64,000 nt of DNA. Origin: JBGTFE01 sp036403235. GTDB taxonomy: Bacteria; Acidobacteriota; Blastocatellia; Pyrinomonadales; Pyrinomonadaceae. Both the position numbers and the translations under genes were made by a program. Shown here in pieces: positions 6,524 to 14,996 of the stretch (the stretch's first letter is position 1; each line of letters opens with the position of its first letter). The stretch covers positions 1 to 64,000 of the forward strand of contig DASWRI010000053.1 in NCBI GenBank assembly GCA_036403235.1. The letters run 5' to 3'. The notes under the pieces were generated by a model, which saw only the letters and a list, made by a program, of their open reading frames with translations, did not search any database and was not told the origin of the DNA.

Positions 6524-7711
6524 ATGCAGCAAAGCGCTCCGAAAATTCTCATCATCTCATCTGACACCGGCGGCGGGCATCGCTCGGCGGCGGTCGCTTT
6601 GGCGGCGGGCCTGAAAAAGTTCTGGTACGGTGAATCGATAGCCGTCCGAACCATCAAAGCCGTCGAAGAATCGCATCACATCACCGAAAAGCTCGTCAAA
6701 CTTTACAACTGGATTTTGCGAAACAAGCAGCACTGGATGAAATACGTTTACTGGGCGATAAATCGTTTTCGCCCGGAAACCAGAGAGTTTTTCTATCGCC
6801 GGAGCTTCGGTTACGTTAAAGAACAGTTTGAAAAATGGTGTCCGCATATCGTCGTCAGCGTTCATCCGCTGACGCAGCATTTTTTCGCGCGAATTCTTAA
6901 AGAGCTGAATTTATCGAAGCAGATTCCGCTCGTCACGGTCGTCACCGACCCTTGCTACGGTTTCTGGAAAGGCTGGGCGTGCGACGACGTTTCGCTTTAT
7001 CTGGTGGCCAACGAGGGCGCTCGCCAGCAATTGATTGATTACGGCATCACGTCGGAAAAAATCAAAATCGCCGGAATGCCGATTCACCCGAAATTTCACG
7101 AGCTAAGCGAGATAGACGCGCAAAACGCCCGCAAAGCTTTCGGCTTAGACCCTGAAAAATTTACGGTTTTCGTCAACGCGGGCTGGGTCGGCGGCGGAAA
7201 CATCCCGCAGATTTTCCGCGAATTCGTGCGCGGCGATTTGGACGTGCAGGCGATTTTTCTCGCCGGGAAAAACGAGGAATTGCGGCTTGAGGCCGAAGAA
7301 ATCGCCAAAACGGCAAAATTTCCGGTCAAAGTTATCGGTTATTCCGACGAAATCGAAAAACTGATGCAGTCGGCCGACGTCATGATTTCAAAACTCGGCG
7401 GCCTGACGACGTTCGAAGCGCTTGCCTGCCGCCTGCCGATTATTGCCGACGCGACCACGCCGCCGATGCCGCAGGAAGCCGGGACGGTGAACATGATTAA
7501 AGAAAGAGGCGCGGGCATTCTGCTTGAAAAATCTTCGGATATTGTGCCGACGATTAAATCTCTGGTCGATAATTCAAAAAGATATACCGATATGAAAGCC
7601 GCGACGATTGACCTGACGATTCCCAATTCGACGCAGAGGATTATCGAAGAAATCACCGCGCTTTTGCCCGTCAATTACGAATCGCCGCAACCGCAGGCCG
7701 TCGCCGCTTAA
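6524..7711 (+). CDS. MGDG synthase-like glycosyltransferase (GT28 type)
   Basis: 395 residues. The N-terminus SSDTGGGHRSAA is the signature of monogalactosyldiacylglycerol synthase-like enzymes (as in plant MGD and Bacillus UgtP), which transfer a hexose from a UDP-sugar to diacylglycerol at the inner membrane face. The C-terminal GT-B domain has NAGWVGGGN, the loop DVMISKLGGLTTFEAL and PMPQEAG, which forms the sugar-nucleotide pocket. The sugar and acceptor cannot be fixed from sequence. The gene lies 60 bases after the radical SAM gene and 97 bases before a reductase on the same strand, suggesting a shared lipid or envelope role. The start at 6524 has no obvious Shine-Dalgarno. Confidence 0.85.
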   Translation: MQQSAPKILIISSDTGGGHRSAAVALAAGLKKFWYGESIAVRTIKAVEESHHITEKLVKLYNWILRNKQHWMKYVYWAINRFRPETREFFYRRSFGYVKEQFEKWCPHIVVSVHPLTQHFFARILKELNLSKQIPLVTVVTDPCYGFWKGWACDDVSLYLVANEGARQQLIDYGITSEKIKIAGMPIHPKFHELSEIDAQNARKAFGLDPEKFTVFVNAGWVGGGNIPQIFREFVRGDLDVQAIFLAGKNEELRLEAEEIAKTAKFPVKVIGYSDEIEKLMQSADVMISKLGGLTTFEALACRLPIIADATTPPMPQEAGTVNMIKERGAGILLEKSSDIVPTIKSLVDNSKRYTDMKAATIDLTIPNSTQRIIEEITALLPVNYESPQPQAVAA

Positions 7712-7807
7712 AATAATCCCGATTCCGACACTTGTCAGTTTCCCGCAAATTTTCTAACCTTTCCTTTTAGACTTTTTATAAAATTCGGCTTATTTTGGAG
7801 AAAAATC

Positions 7808-8557
7808 TTGAGTCTTTTACTTGAAGGAAAACGCGCTTTTATAACGGGCGGAACACGCGGAATCGGCGCGGCGATTTGCGAAGTGTTCGCGCGCGAAGGC
7901 GCTGACGTGGCTTTTAACTATCATTCGCGCGACGATTTGGCGGAAGAAGTGAAAGCGAAAATCGAAGCGCATGGCCGCCGCGCCTTTGCTGCGAAAGTCT
8001 CCGTGACAGACCGTTTCGGAATGAAGCATCTGGCGCGCGAATTGACGCAGAACTGGGGCGCAATCAACGTGCTGGTCAATAACGCCGCCGTCAATAAAGG
8101 CGATAATTTTGCGACGACGACCGATAAAAGCTGGGACTGGGTAATCGACACCAACGTCAACAGCTTGTTTTCGGTCACAAAGCCTTTTTATAAACAGATG
8201 ATTCGCCAGCGCGCCGGTTCGATTCTGAACATCACGTCGGTCGGCGCGCTTCGCTCGCTACCGACCTCGGTTCATTATGCGACCTCAAAAGCTGCGATGA
8301 TTGGATTTACCAAATGTCTCTCGCGCGAAGCGGCCAATTTCGGCGTCACGGTCAACGGCATCGCCGCCGGAATTTTCGACACGGATTTAGCGCACACGCT
8401 GCCCGAGAGACTTCTCCAAATGCACGATTTCTGGGTTTCGAAAGGCCGTCTCGGAAAACCGCAGGAACTCGCCGAGTTTGCCGCCTTTATGGTCAGTGAC
8501 CGCAACAGTTTTATGAACGGCGAAATCGTTATCGTTGACGGCGGCGCGGTCACCTAA
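7808..8557 (+). CDS. Short-chain dehydrogenase/reductase (FabG-like)
   Basis: 249 residues, classical SDR. The NAD(P)-binding motif TGGTRGIG is at residues 13-20, the NNAA motif at 91-94, and the catalytic Ser144-Tyr157-Lys161 set (YATSK) is complete. The C-terminus NGEIVIVDGGAVT is typical of 3-oxoacyl-ACP reductases. The start is TTG at 7808, supported by GGAG 8 bases upstream. The fatty-acid cluster at 41-45 kb lacks fabG, so this gene could supply that activity, but many SDRs look alike and a role with the preceding glycosyltransferase is equally possible. Confidence 0.85.
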   Translation: MSLLLEGKRAFITGGTRGIGAAICEVFAREGADVAFNYHSRDDLAEEVKAKIEAHGRRAFAAKVSVTDRFGMKHLARELTQNWGAINVLVNNAAVNKGDNFATTTDKSWDWVIDTNVNSLFSVTKPFYKQMIRQRAGSILNITSVGALRSLPTSVHYATSKAAMIGFTKCLSREAANFGVTVNGIAAGIFDTDLAHTLPERLLQMHDFWVSKGRLGKPQELAEFAAFMVSDRNSFMNGEIVIVDGGAVT

Positions 8558-8576
8558 ATTAGCCGAATTATTGTCA

Positions 8577-8622
8577 AAAAGCTCGAAAGAAAACGGCGAG
8601 ACCGCTTTCTCTCGAGCTTTTC
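8577..8622 (+). terminator. Terminator after the SDR gene
   Basis: Stem AAAAGCTCGA (8577-8586) with TCGAGCTTTT (8612-8621) around a 25-base loop containing a second small stem. Confidence 0.6.
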
Positions 8623-8700
8623 TATCTCTAGGTCGCGCTTTAGACAGGCGTAGCCGCGCGAGCCGCTAATTTCGTTTCGGATTCGGCGCGTGATTGACAG

Positions 8701-8710
8701 TTTTTGTGCA
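8701..8710 (+). repeat. Stray copy of TTTTTGTGCA
   Basis: Exact copy of the decamer that forms the array at 3178-3277, here just after a TTGACA at 8694-8699, in the leader region of the first FG-GAP gene. Confidence 0.6.
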
Positions 8711-8750
8711 AAATCTTTTCGGCCAAATCAACTTTTTCCGTCAAATCATA

Positions 8751-8800
8751 AATTTAGAGTCTTAAGAAATCTTAAGAAATCTTATCTTTTTTTAAGGATT
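8751..8800 (+). promoter_or_regulatory. 10-bp-phased CTTAAGAAAT repeats upstream of the first FG-GAP gene
   Basis: CTTAAGAAAT is perfectly repeated at 8761-8770 and 8771-8780, followed in the same 10-bp phase by CTTA at 8781 and TTTAAGG at 8791. Phased 10-11-bp direct repeats are the usual binding sites of OmpR-type winged-helix domains. A related set lies at 12541-12580. Confidence 0.6.
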
Positions 8801-8872
8801 TTTCCCGAATCGTTTCATAGACTTGTTTTAGAAAAGCAATTTTCAATGCAGGAACGATTAAGGGAGGGAAAT

Positions 8873-11041
8873 ATGACAATTTTTGCGGGAAACTTGATTC
8901 GACAATTTTCAGGAAAGACAATTCTGGCGAAACGGCAACAGAAAAAGTGTACGAATTTTGCTCGGTATATTTTATTTCTGGCGGCGCTGGTTGCGCTTTC
9001 GGGAACGTGGCAAGCGGTGTCGGCGGCGGACGGCGACCTTATCGAAAGCTTCGGCAACGGCGGCAAGCTGTTGATGGATTTTGGCGGCGACGAATATGTC
9101 GAGAGCATGGTGACGCAGCCGGACGGTAAAATCCTCGTTGCCGGCGGGAATAGATTAGTGATGCGATTTGATGGGCAGGGCAGCCCGGATGCGGCCTTCG
9201 GCGCAGGCGGCCACGTCGATGTGTCGCTGCTTTTATACGTAAACTGCGTCGCTCTTCAGCCGGACGGAAAAATTCTCGTCGGCGGCGGAAATTATGTGGG
9301 CAGTCTCAGCGGTTTTGCGGTCGCGCGTTTGAACGCCGACGGAAGCGTTGACCAGAGTTTTGGCAACGCGGGAGTTTCTCCGACGCTGATGCTCGACGGT
9401 CACGGCGGATTTCCGGCGGCGATAGCGATTCAGCCGGACGGAAAAATCGTTATGGTCGGCGAAATCCCGCTCAATTATCACGACAGCGATTTTGGCCTCG
9501 CGCGCTACAACGCCAACGGCACTGCCGACCAGAGCTTCGGCGCGGCCGGCTCGGTTTGGACAAGTTTTTCCGGCAGTAAAGACGAGGCTTATACGGTTGC
9601 GATTCAGCCCGACGGAAAAATTATCGCGGCCGGAGATTCGGCTTACGGCTCAAACAACATCGGTTTCGCGCTCGTTCGCTATAACACAAACGGAACGCTC
9701 GACCAGAGTTTTGGTTACGACGGTAAGACTATCACCCCATTTGAACAGACCGGTAACGTTGACCGCGCCAAATATATTAGCGTAAAGCCGGACGGGAAGA
9801 TTCTGGCGATTGGAACTTACAGCACGATTGGAGGCAGTTTCGCGAACAGCGTCGGCCTGGCTCGCTTTAACGGCGACGGCACGCTCGATGCAAATTTTGG
9901 CAGCGGCGGTAAAATCAAAGCCGGTTTTCCGTTTTATCTCCAGGTTTCGACGGCGATGGAGCAGCCGGACGGAAAAATTCTCGTCGCCGGACGCGCCGCG
10001 CCGAATCTTTACGCGGTCGGAAATTTCGGTCTCGGACGGCTTAACGCCAACGGAACGGTCGACCAGAGCTTCGGGACAAACGGCGAGGTAATGACCGATT
10101 TCGGTGCGGAAGACGTCGCGTATGTCGTCGCCATGCAGCGAAACGGCAGCATCATTATGGGCGGCGGGAGCGGCGATTACCCACAGGGAAATCTTGCGCT
10201 TGCCGCTTACAAAAATACGTCGGCAGTCTTTTATCGAACGCCCTATGATTTCGACGGAGACGGTAAAGCCGACATATCGGTTTATCGCTCGGGGACGTGG
10301 CATCTGCAGCAATCTTCAAACGGTTATACGGCCATCCAGTTCGGCTTATCTTCGGACAAACTGGCTCCCGCCGATTACGACGGCGACGGCAAGACCGATT
10401 TGGCTGTTTATCGAGACGGAGTGTGGTATCTGTTTCGCTCAAGTCAGGGATTTGTCTCCCTGCAGTTCGGCTCCTCGGGCGACGTGCCGCAGGCGGTCGA
10501 TTACGACGGTGACGGCAAAGCGGAAATATCAGTTTTCCGTCCGTCGAGCGGCGTCTGGTATATCTACAATCTCTCTAATAATCAAGTCACAATCAGGCAG
10601 TTCGGTTTATCTGAAGACAGAGCCGTCGCCGCCGATTACACGGGCGACGGAAAAGCCGACATTGCGGTGTTTCGACCTTCGAACGGAGTCTGGTATGTGC
10701 TGGATTTAATTAATAATCAAGCAAGCGCGTTTCAGTTCGGTCAGTCGAATGATAAACCGGTTTGCGGTGATTTCGACGGCGACGGTAAGGCCGATTATGC
10801 GGTTTATCGAAGCGGAACGTGGTATGTGCAAAAATCGACGGGCGGCGTGTTGATACAGCAGTTCGGACTCAGCGATGATATTGCGACGGCGGCCGACTAC
10901 GACGGTGACGGGAAGACGGACATCGCGGTTTTTCGCCCGTCAAACGGAGTCTGGTATGTTGCGCAAAGCGCGTCCGCCATGATGATTCAGCAGTTCGGTT
11001 TGGCCGGCGACATTGCCGTCCCGAACGCTTTCGTGCCGTAA
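8873..11041 (+). CDS. Secreted delta-60 / FG-GAP repeat protein (1)
   Basis: 722 residues from the ATG at 8873, which has a strong AGGGAGGG Shine-Dalgarno; the open frame goes further upstream to 8690 without support. A basic N-terminus precedes a hydrophobic segment (YILFLAALVALSG) and an AxA cleavage site before ADGDL. The first half is delta-60 repeats (QPDGKILVGG, ARLNADGSVDQSFG and variants). The second half is FG-GAP-like repeats with Asp-rich, possibly calcium-binding loops (DFDGDGKADISVYRSGTW) spaced about 50 residues, a beta-propeller arrangement. It ends IAVPNAFVP like its paralogs. No membrane anchor or catalytic residues are visible. It is probably an extracellular binding or structural protein. 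Confidence 0.85.
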   Translation: MTIFAGNLIRQFSGKTILAKRQQKKCTNFARYILFLAALVALSGTWQAVSAADGDLIESFGNGGKLLMDFGGDEYVESMVTQPDGKILVAGGNRLVMRFDGQGSPDAAFGAGGHVDVSLLLYVNCVALQPDGKILVGGGNYVGSLSGFAVARLNADGSVDQSFGNAGVSPTLMLDGHGGFPAAIAIQPDGKIVMVGEIPLNYHDSDFGLARYNANGTADQSFGAAGSVWTSFSGSKDEAYTVAIQPDGKIIAAGDSAYGSNNIGFALVRYNTNGTLDQSFGYDGKTITPFEQTGNVDRAKYISVKPDGKILAIGTYSTIGGSFANSVGLARFNGDGTLDANFGSGGKIKAGFPFYLQVSTAMEQPDGKILVAGRAAPNLYAVGNFGLGRLNANGTVDQSFGTNGEVMTDFGAEDVAYVVAMQRNGSIIMGGGSGDYPQGNLALAAYKNTSAVFYRTPYDFDGDGKADISVYRSGTWHLQQSSNGYTAIQFGLSSDKLAPADYDGDGKTDLAVYRDGVWYLFRSSQGFVSLQFGSSGDVPQAVDYDGDGKAEISVFRPSSGVWYIYNLSNNQVTIRQFGLSEDRAVAADYTGDGKADIAVFRPSNGVWYVLDLINNQASAFQFGQSNDKPVCGDFDGDGKADYAVYRSGTWYVQKSTGGVLIQQFGLSDDIATAADYDGDGKTDIAVFRPSNGVWYVAQSASAMMIQQFGLAGDIAVPNAFVP

Positions 11042-11070
11042 CAATCAAAAAAAATCTGAAAAAGATTTTT

Positions 11071-11099
11071 AGCCTGCGTCGTTCGCAGGCTTTTTTTTT
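11071..11099 (+). terminator. Terminator after FG-GAP gene 1
   Basis: Stem AGCCTGCG (11071-11078) with CGCAGGCT (11084-11091), followed by nine T. Separates the gene from the downstream regulator. Confidence 0.9.
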
Positions 11100-11190
11100 A
11101 CGAAAATTTTTCACACTAAATAATTTAGGATTAAAAATACGCTTTTATCATTTTCGCTTTTGGCGTAAGATAATCTGGCTAACCGGAAAG

Positions 11191-12555
11191 ATGAGCGAAA
11201 ATTCTACTCACAAAATTTATCAATTTGATTGCTTTCGTCTCGAAGCCGAATCGCGTCGTCTGTGGTGCGATGACAAACCGCTCAGGCTTCCATCGAAGAC
11301 GTTTGACGTGTTGCTGTACCTCGTCGAACGACACGGTGCGGTCGTCGAGCGCGAAGAATTGCTGCGCGAAATCTGGCGCGACCAGTTTGTCGAGGACGGA
11401 AATCTGACGGTTCGCATCACGGAGATTCGCAAAATGCTCGGCGACACGCTCGGCGAAGCCAGATTTATCGCCACCGTTTCGCGGCGCGGCTATTGTTTTG
11501 TGGCGCGCGTTCGGGAAATCGAAGAAAACGAGCAATCCGCGTCGTTCGACAAAACGGGAACGAGCCGGGAAAAATCAAATCTTAAAAACCGCCCGGCGGT
11601 TAACGACGAAGCTTACCGCACTTTTTTGAAAGGCCTGCATCTGAACGGCAAGCGGACAAAAGAAGCGATTGAAAAAGGTCTGGAATATTTTCGACGCGCC
11701 GTCGAGCTCGATTCAACTTTTGCGCTCGCCTACGTCTGGATTGCGCAGAGCTATCGCCTGCTCAATGATTTTTCTATTCTGTCGCACGCCGAGGCGATGC
11801 CGCTCATCAAGCAAAATCTCGAACGCGCCGTCGCGCTTGAGCCCGATTTGGCCGAGGCTCGCACGTTGTCCGGTTATATCAAATTTGTTCACGAATGGAA
11901 CTGGCAGGAAGCCGAAAACGAATTTCGCCGCGCCGTCGAGCTTAACCCGAACAGCATTCTGGCGCGTTATTCCTACGCCAATTTTTTGAAACACATCCGG
12001 CGCTTCGACGAAGCTTCGCAGCAATTAAATCAGGCGCTCGAGCTCGACCCGCTTTCGCCGGTTTTGAACCAGATGCTCGGCGCGTTTTTGTTTTATGAAA
12101 AACGCTATACGGAAGCCGACGCGCATTTTCGCGAGCAAGCCGAATTGTATCCGAATTCGTTCGTCAACTACGTTTTTCTGTCGGCGTGCTCGATGATGCG
12201 CGACGATTTTGCCGCGTCGCTCTGTGAAATCCAAAAGGCCTACGCGCTCGAGCCGAGTTTTGAAGTCTCGGCGCTGCTCGGCGCGGCAAAGGCGAGAGCG
12301 GGAAACGTCGTGGAAGCGCGAAAAATTTTGCGGAAGCTCGAAAAGGCCGAAACGACTCCGTTTGAGACTTTTTATCTTTACCTCGCGCTCGGCGAACGCG
12401 GCCGCGCCCTCTCGTTTTTAGAACGCTCGCTCGAACGAAAAACCGTTGACCATATCCTGCTCAATATCGACCCGCGCGCCGACGAACTCCGCTCGGACGA
12501 ACAATTTACAGAAATATTTAGCCGCATCGGCCTGCCCGGTCTTAAGAAATTTTAA
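11191..12555 (+). CDS. Winged-helix (OmpR/CadC-type) TPR transcriptional regulator
   Basis: 454 residues. An OmpR-type winged-helix DNA-binding domain covers about residues 8-108: YQFDCFRLEAESRRLWCDD, LPSKTFDVLLYLVERHG, the recognition helix region NLTVRITEIRKMLGD and the wing FIATVSRRGYCFVA. The rest (about 130-450) is TPR helices with repeated A-x-L-x-P units such as RAVELDSTFALAYVWIAQSY and RAVALEPDLAEARTLSGYI. There is no receiver domain, no membrane segment and no catalytic domain, so it is probably cytoplasmic and senses a protein or ligand through the TPR part. It sits between FG-GAP genes whose upstream regions carry phased CTTAAGAAAT repeats; one set overlaps its own last codons. Confidence 0.88.
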   Translation: MSENSTHKIYQFDCFRLEAESRRLWCDDKPLRLPSKTFDVLLYLVERHGAVVEREELLREIWRDQFVEDGNLTVRITEIRKMLGDTLGEARFIATVSRRGYCFVARVREIEENEQSASFDKTGTSREKSNLKNRPAVNDEAYRTFLKGLHLNGKRTKEAIEKGLEYFRRAVELDSTFALAYVWIAQSYRLLNDFSILSHAEAMPLIKQNLERAVALEPDLAEARTLSGYIKFVHEWNWQEAENEFRRAVELNPNSILARYSYANFLKHIRRFDEASQQLNQALELDPLSPVLNQMLGAFLFYEKRYTEADAHFREQAELYPNSFVNYVFLSACSMMRDDFAASLCEIQKAYALEPSFEVSALLGAAKARAGNVVEARKILRKLEKAETTPFETFYLYLALGERGRALSFLERSLERKTVDHILLNIDPRADELRSDEQFTEIFSRIGLPGLKKF

Positions 12556-12580
12556 GATTTCTTTACATTTCTTAAGGACT
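12541..12580 (+). promoter_or_regulatory. 10-bp-phased CTTAAGAAAT-like repeats before FG-GAP gene 2
   Basis: Four consecutive decamers: CTTAAGAAAT (12541), TTTAAGATTT (12551), CTTTACATTT (12561) and CTTAAGGACT (12571). The first overlaps the last codons (LKKF) and stop of the winged-helix/TPR gene. Same core and period as at 8761-8800. Confidence 0.6.
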
Positions 12581-12716
12581 TTCTTCTGCCGCAAATCTTA
12601 TTCTCAAATTAACCGGACGAAAACGTTTCGACCCGCGCGTGTGATTTTTGTAGCGCAGCGAACGAGCAAGGAGTAAAATTGATTGATAAACAATCAAGGT
12701 TCAAGGAGGGAAGGCA

Positions 12717-14903
12717 ATGAAGGAATGTTTAGATTATGCGCTTCAACAATTATTGATGCAGGCGACTTTGGGAAAGTTACGGAAACGCGACCGATTATTT
12801 CGGCGCGTTTTTCTGTTGGCGGTCTTATTTCTGATGACAGCGACGACAAGCGTAAACGCGGCCGACGGCGACCTCGACCGGAGCTACGGCAACGGCGGCG
12901 TCGGCATAATTCGCGTTGACGGGCGGACGGCGTATTCGGTCGGCAAACCGATTTTGCTCGACGACGGAAAAATGCTGCTCGGCGGCGTGTCCAATTTTTT
13001 GCCGATGCAGAATGTCGGAAGCTCAATCATTTTGCGCATCAATGCCGACGGAAGTCTCGACCGCACGTTTGGCGACGACGGCAAAATAATCAACATGACG
13101 CTGGTTAATCTATGCGGTTTGACGAGACTGCCGGACGGAAAAATCATCGTCGCGGGAAGTTATGTGAGCGCCGGAGATTTGAAATTTGCGGTGACGCGCT
13201 ACAAAGCCGACGGAACGCTCGATGCGAGCTTCGGCGTAAACGGCTACGCGGTCGGCGTGAGCGGCTCGGCAAAAGCGCTCGCCATCGAGCCGGACGGCAA
13301 AATCATTGTCGCCGGTTACGCGACTTTCGACTTCAACGCGAGCGACGATTTTTTGCTGGCGCGATTCGACGCAAACGGAAACGTTGACCAGACTTTCGGT
13401 ACGAACGGCTTCGTCAGGACAGATTTCTTTCAGGGAGTCGACCAGGTTTCGAGCGTTGTCGTGCAGCCCGACGGGCGAATCGTCGCCGCCGGTTTTGCTA
13501 CGGAAGCAAAACTTTCCGGCGCGACACAGCGCGAGGATTTTGCTCTGGCCGGTTATGATTCAAGCGGAAATCTCGACACGAATTTTGGCTCGGGCGGATT
13601 TTCGACAGCGCAGTTCGGCAGTCAAAATCTCGCTCAAATTCAAAATTTGATTGCGCTGACCGACGGCAAACTGGTCGTTGTCGGCAGCCACACGCCGACC
13701 GGCGAAGGAATGGCGATGGCGCGGTATGACCACAACGGCATGCTCGACGGAACTTTCGGCGATGGCGGCGGCAAAGTGATAATGGATTATCCGGGCATCA
13801 CGTCTTCGATTGTCTTTCGCGCCGTCGCGCTCGGTCGCGACGGGAAAATGCTTTCCCTCGCCGCCCCGACCGAAAATGCACCGCAGCGTGATTTCTTTCT
13901 GCTTGCACGCTGCACACGTTTCGGCGCGGTTGACCGGACGCTGGACGGCGAAGGCGAAGTATTGATTCAGCTTGGCCCGAACACAATCGCTTCGTCCGTC
14001 ATCACTCTGCCGGACGGCAAAACGCTTGTCGCCGGAGTTTCGGACGGTAATTTTTTTACGGCGAGATTCGTCGCCCCGCGTCCGGCACAGCTTGATTTCG
14101 ACGGCGACGGCCGCGCGGAAGTCGCGGTTTTCAGGCCTTCGACCGGCGTTTGGTATTTGTCGAATTCTTCCGGCGTGTCCTGGGCCATCAGGTTTGGCGC
14201 GAGCGGAGACAAAATCACGCCCGCCGATTTTGACGGCGACGGCCGAAACGACGCTGCCGTTTTTCGCTCCGGTACATGGTTTATTCTGCGAAGTTCGGAC
14301 GGCCAGACATCAATTTCGCAGTTTGGTCTTGCCGGCGACGTTCCGGTCGCGGCCGACTACGACGGCGACAATCGCGCCGATATTGCGGTTTATCGCCCGA
14401 GCGAAGGAAATTGGTACGTTTTGCAAAGCTCCGACGGGCAGATGACGGCCACACATTTCGGGACGGCGGAAGACAAGCCGACCGTCGGCGACTACGACGG
14501 CGACGGCAAAACCGACATCGCCGTTTTTCGCCCGAGCGAAGGCGTTTGGTATCGAATCGGCAGCCGCACCAATCAACTTTTTATTCATCAATTCGGAACG
14601 ACGGGTGACATTCCGGCGGCGGCCGATTACGACGGCGACGGTAAATCCGATTTGGCGGTTTACCGCGGCGGCGTCTGGTATATAGAAAACAGCGAGGACA
14701 ATCAATTGACGGTTGTTCAATACGGTTTGAGCGACGACATGCCCGTTCCCGCTGATTACGACGGCGACAGCCGCGCCGATATCTCGATTTTCAGACCGTC
14801 GGCGGGCGATTGGTACTTGTTAAATTCGGCCGGCAATCAGTCAGCCGTAACGCATCTCGGCGCGAGCGGCGACACTCCGGTCGGGGCGGCGTCTATTCGT
14901 TAA
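12717..14903 (+). CDS. Secreted delta-60 / FG-GAP repeat protein (2)
   Basis: 728 residues; ATG with an AAGGAGGG Shine-Dalgarno. A long N-terminal region precedes a hydrophobic stretch (VFLLAVLFLMTATTS) and cleavage at VNA-ADGDL. Delta-60 repeats run from about residue 49 to 450, then about six FG-GAP-like repeats with DYDGDGKTDIAVFRPSEGVW-type loops. It ends GASGDTPVGAASIR, the most diverged tail of the family. A 14-bp perfect hairpin follows it. Promoter-proximal phased repeats at 12541 suggest control by the adjacent winged-helix regulator, which is inference. Confidence 0.85.
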   Translation: MKECLDYALQQLLMQATLGKLRKRDRLFRRVFLLAVLFLMTATTSVNAADGDLDRSYGNGGVGIIRVDGRTAYSVGKPILLDDGKMLLGGVSNFLPMQNVGSSIILRINADGSLDRTFGDDGKIINMTLVNLCGLTRLPDGKIIVAGSYVSAGDLKFAVTRYKADGTLDASFGVNGYAVGVSGSAKALAIEPDGKIIVAGYATFDFNASDDFLLARFDANGNVDQTFGTNGFVRTDFFQGVDQVSSVVVQPDGRIVAAGFATEAKLSGATQREDFALAGYDSSGNLDTNFGSGGFSTAQFGSQNLAQIQNLIALTDGKLVVVGSHTPTGEGMAMARYDHNGMLDGTFGDGGGKVIMDYPGITSSIVFRAVALGRDGKMLSLAAPTENAPQRDFFLLARCTRFGAVDRTLDGEGEVLIQLGPNTIASSVITLPDGKTLVAGVSDGNFFTARFVAPRPAQLDFDGDGRAEVAVFRPSTGVWYLSNSSGVSWAIRFGASGDKITPADFDGDGRNDAAVFRSGTWFILRSSDGQTSISQFGLAGDVPVAADYDGDNRADIAVYRPSEGNWYVLQSSDGQMTATHFGTAEDKPTVGDYDGDGKTDIAVFRPSEGVWYRIGSRTNQLFIHQFGTTGDIPAAADYDGDGKSDLAVYRGGVWYIENSEDNQLTVVQYGLSDDMPVPADYDGDSRADISIFRPSAGDWYLLNSAGNQSAVTHLGASGDTPVGAASIR

Positions 14904-14914
14904 AGTTCAGATTC

Positions 14915-14951
14915 GGCTCGCCGCTTTGATAAGAGGACAAAGCGGCGAGCC
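14915..14951 (+). terminator. Intergenic hairpin between FG-GAP genes 2 and 3
   Basis: Perfect 14-bp stem GGCTCGCCGCTTTG (14915-14928) with CAAAGCGGCGAGCC (14938-14951). No T-run follows, so it may stabilise the upstream mRNA 3' end or attenuate rather than terminate fully. Confidence 0.55.
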
Positions 14952-14996
14952 TTCGGAAGGTAAAACAAAACTTAGGCAAAATTTCAAGGGGTGGTT

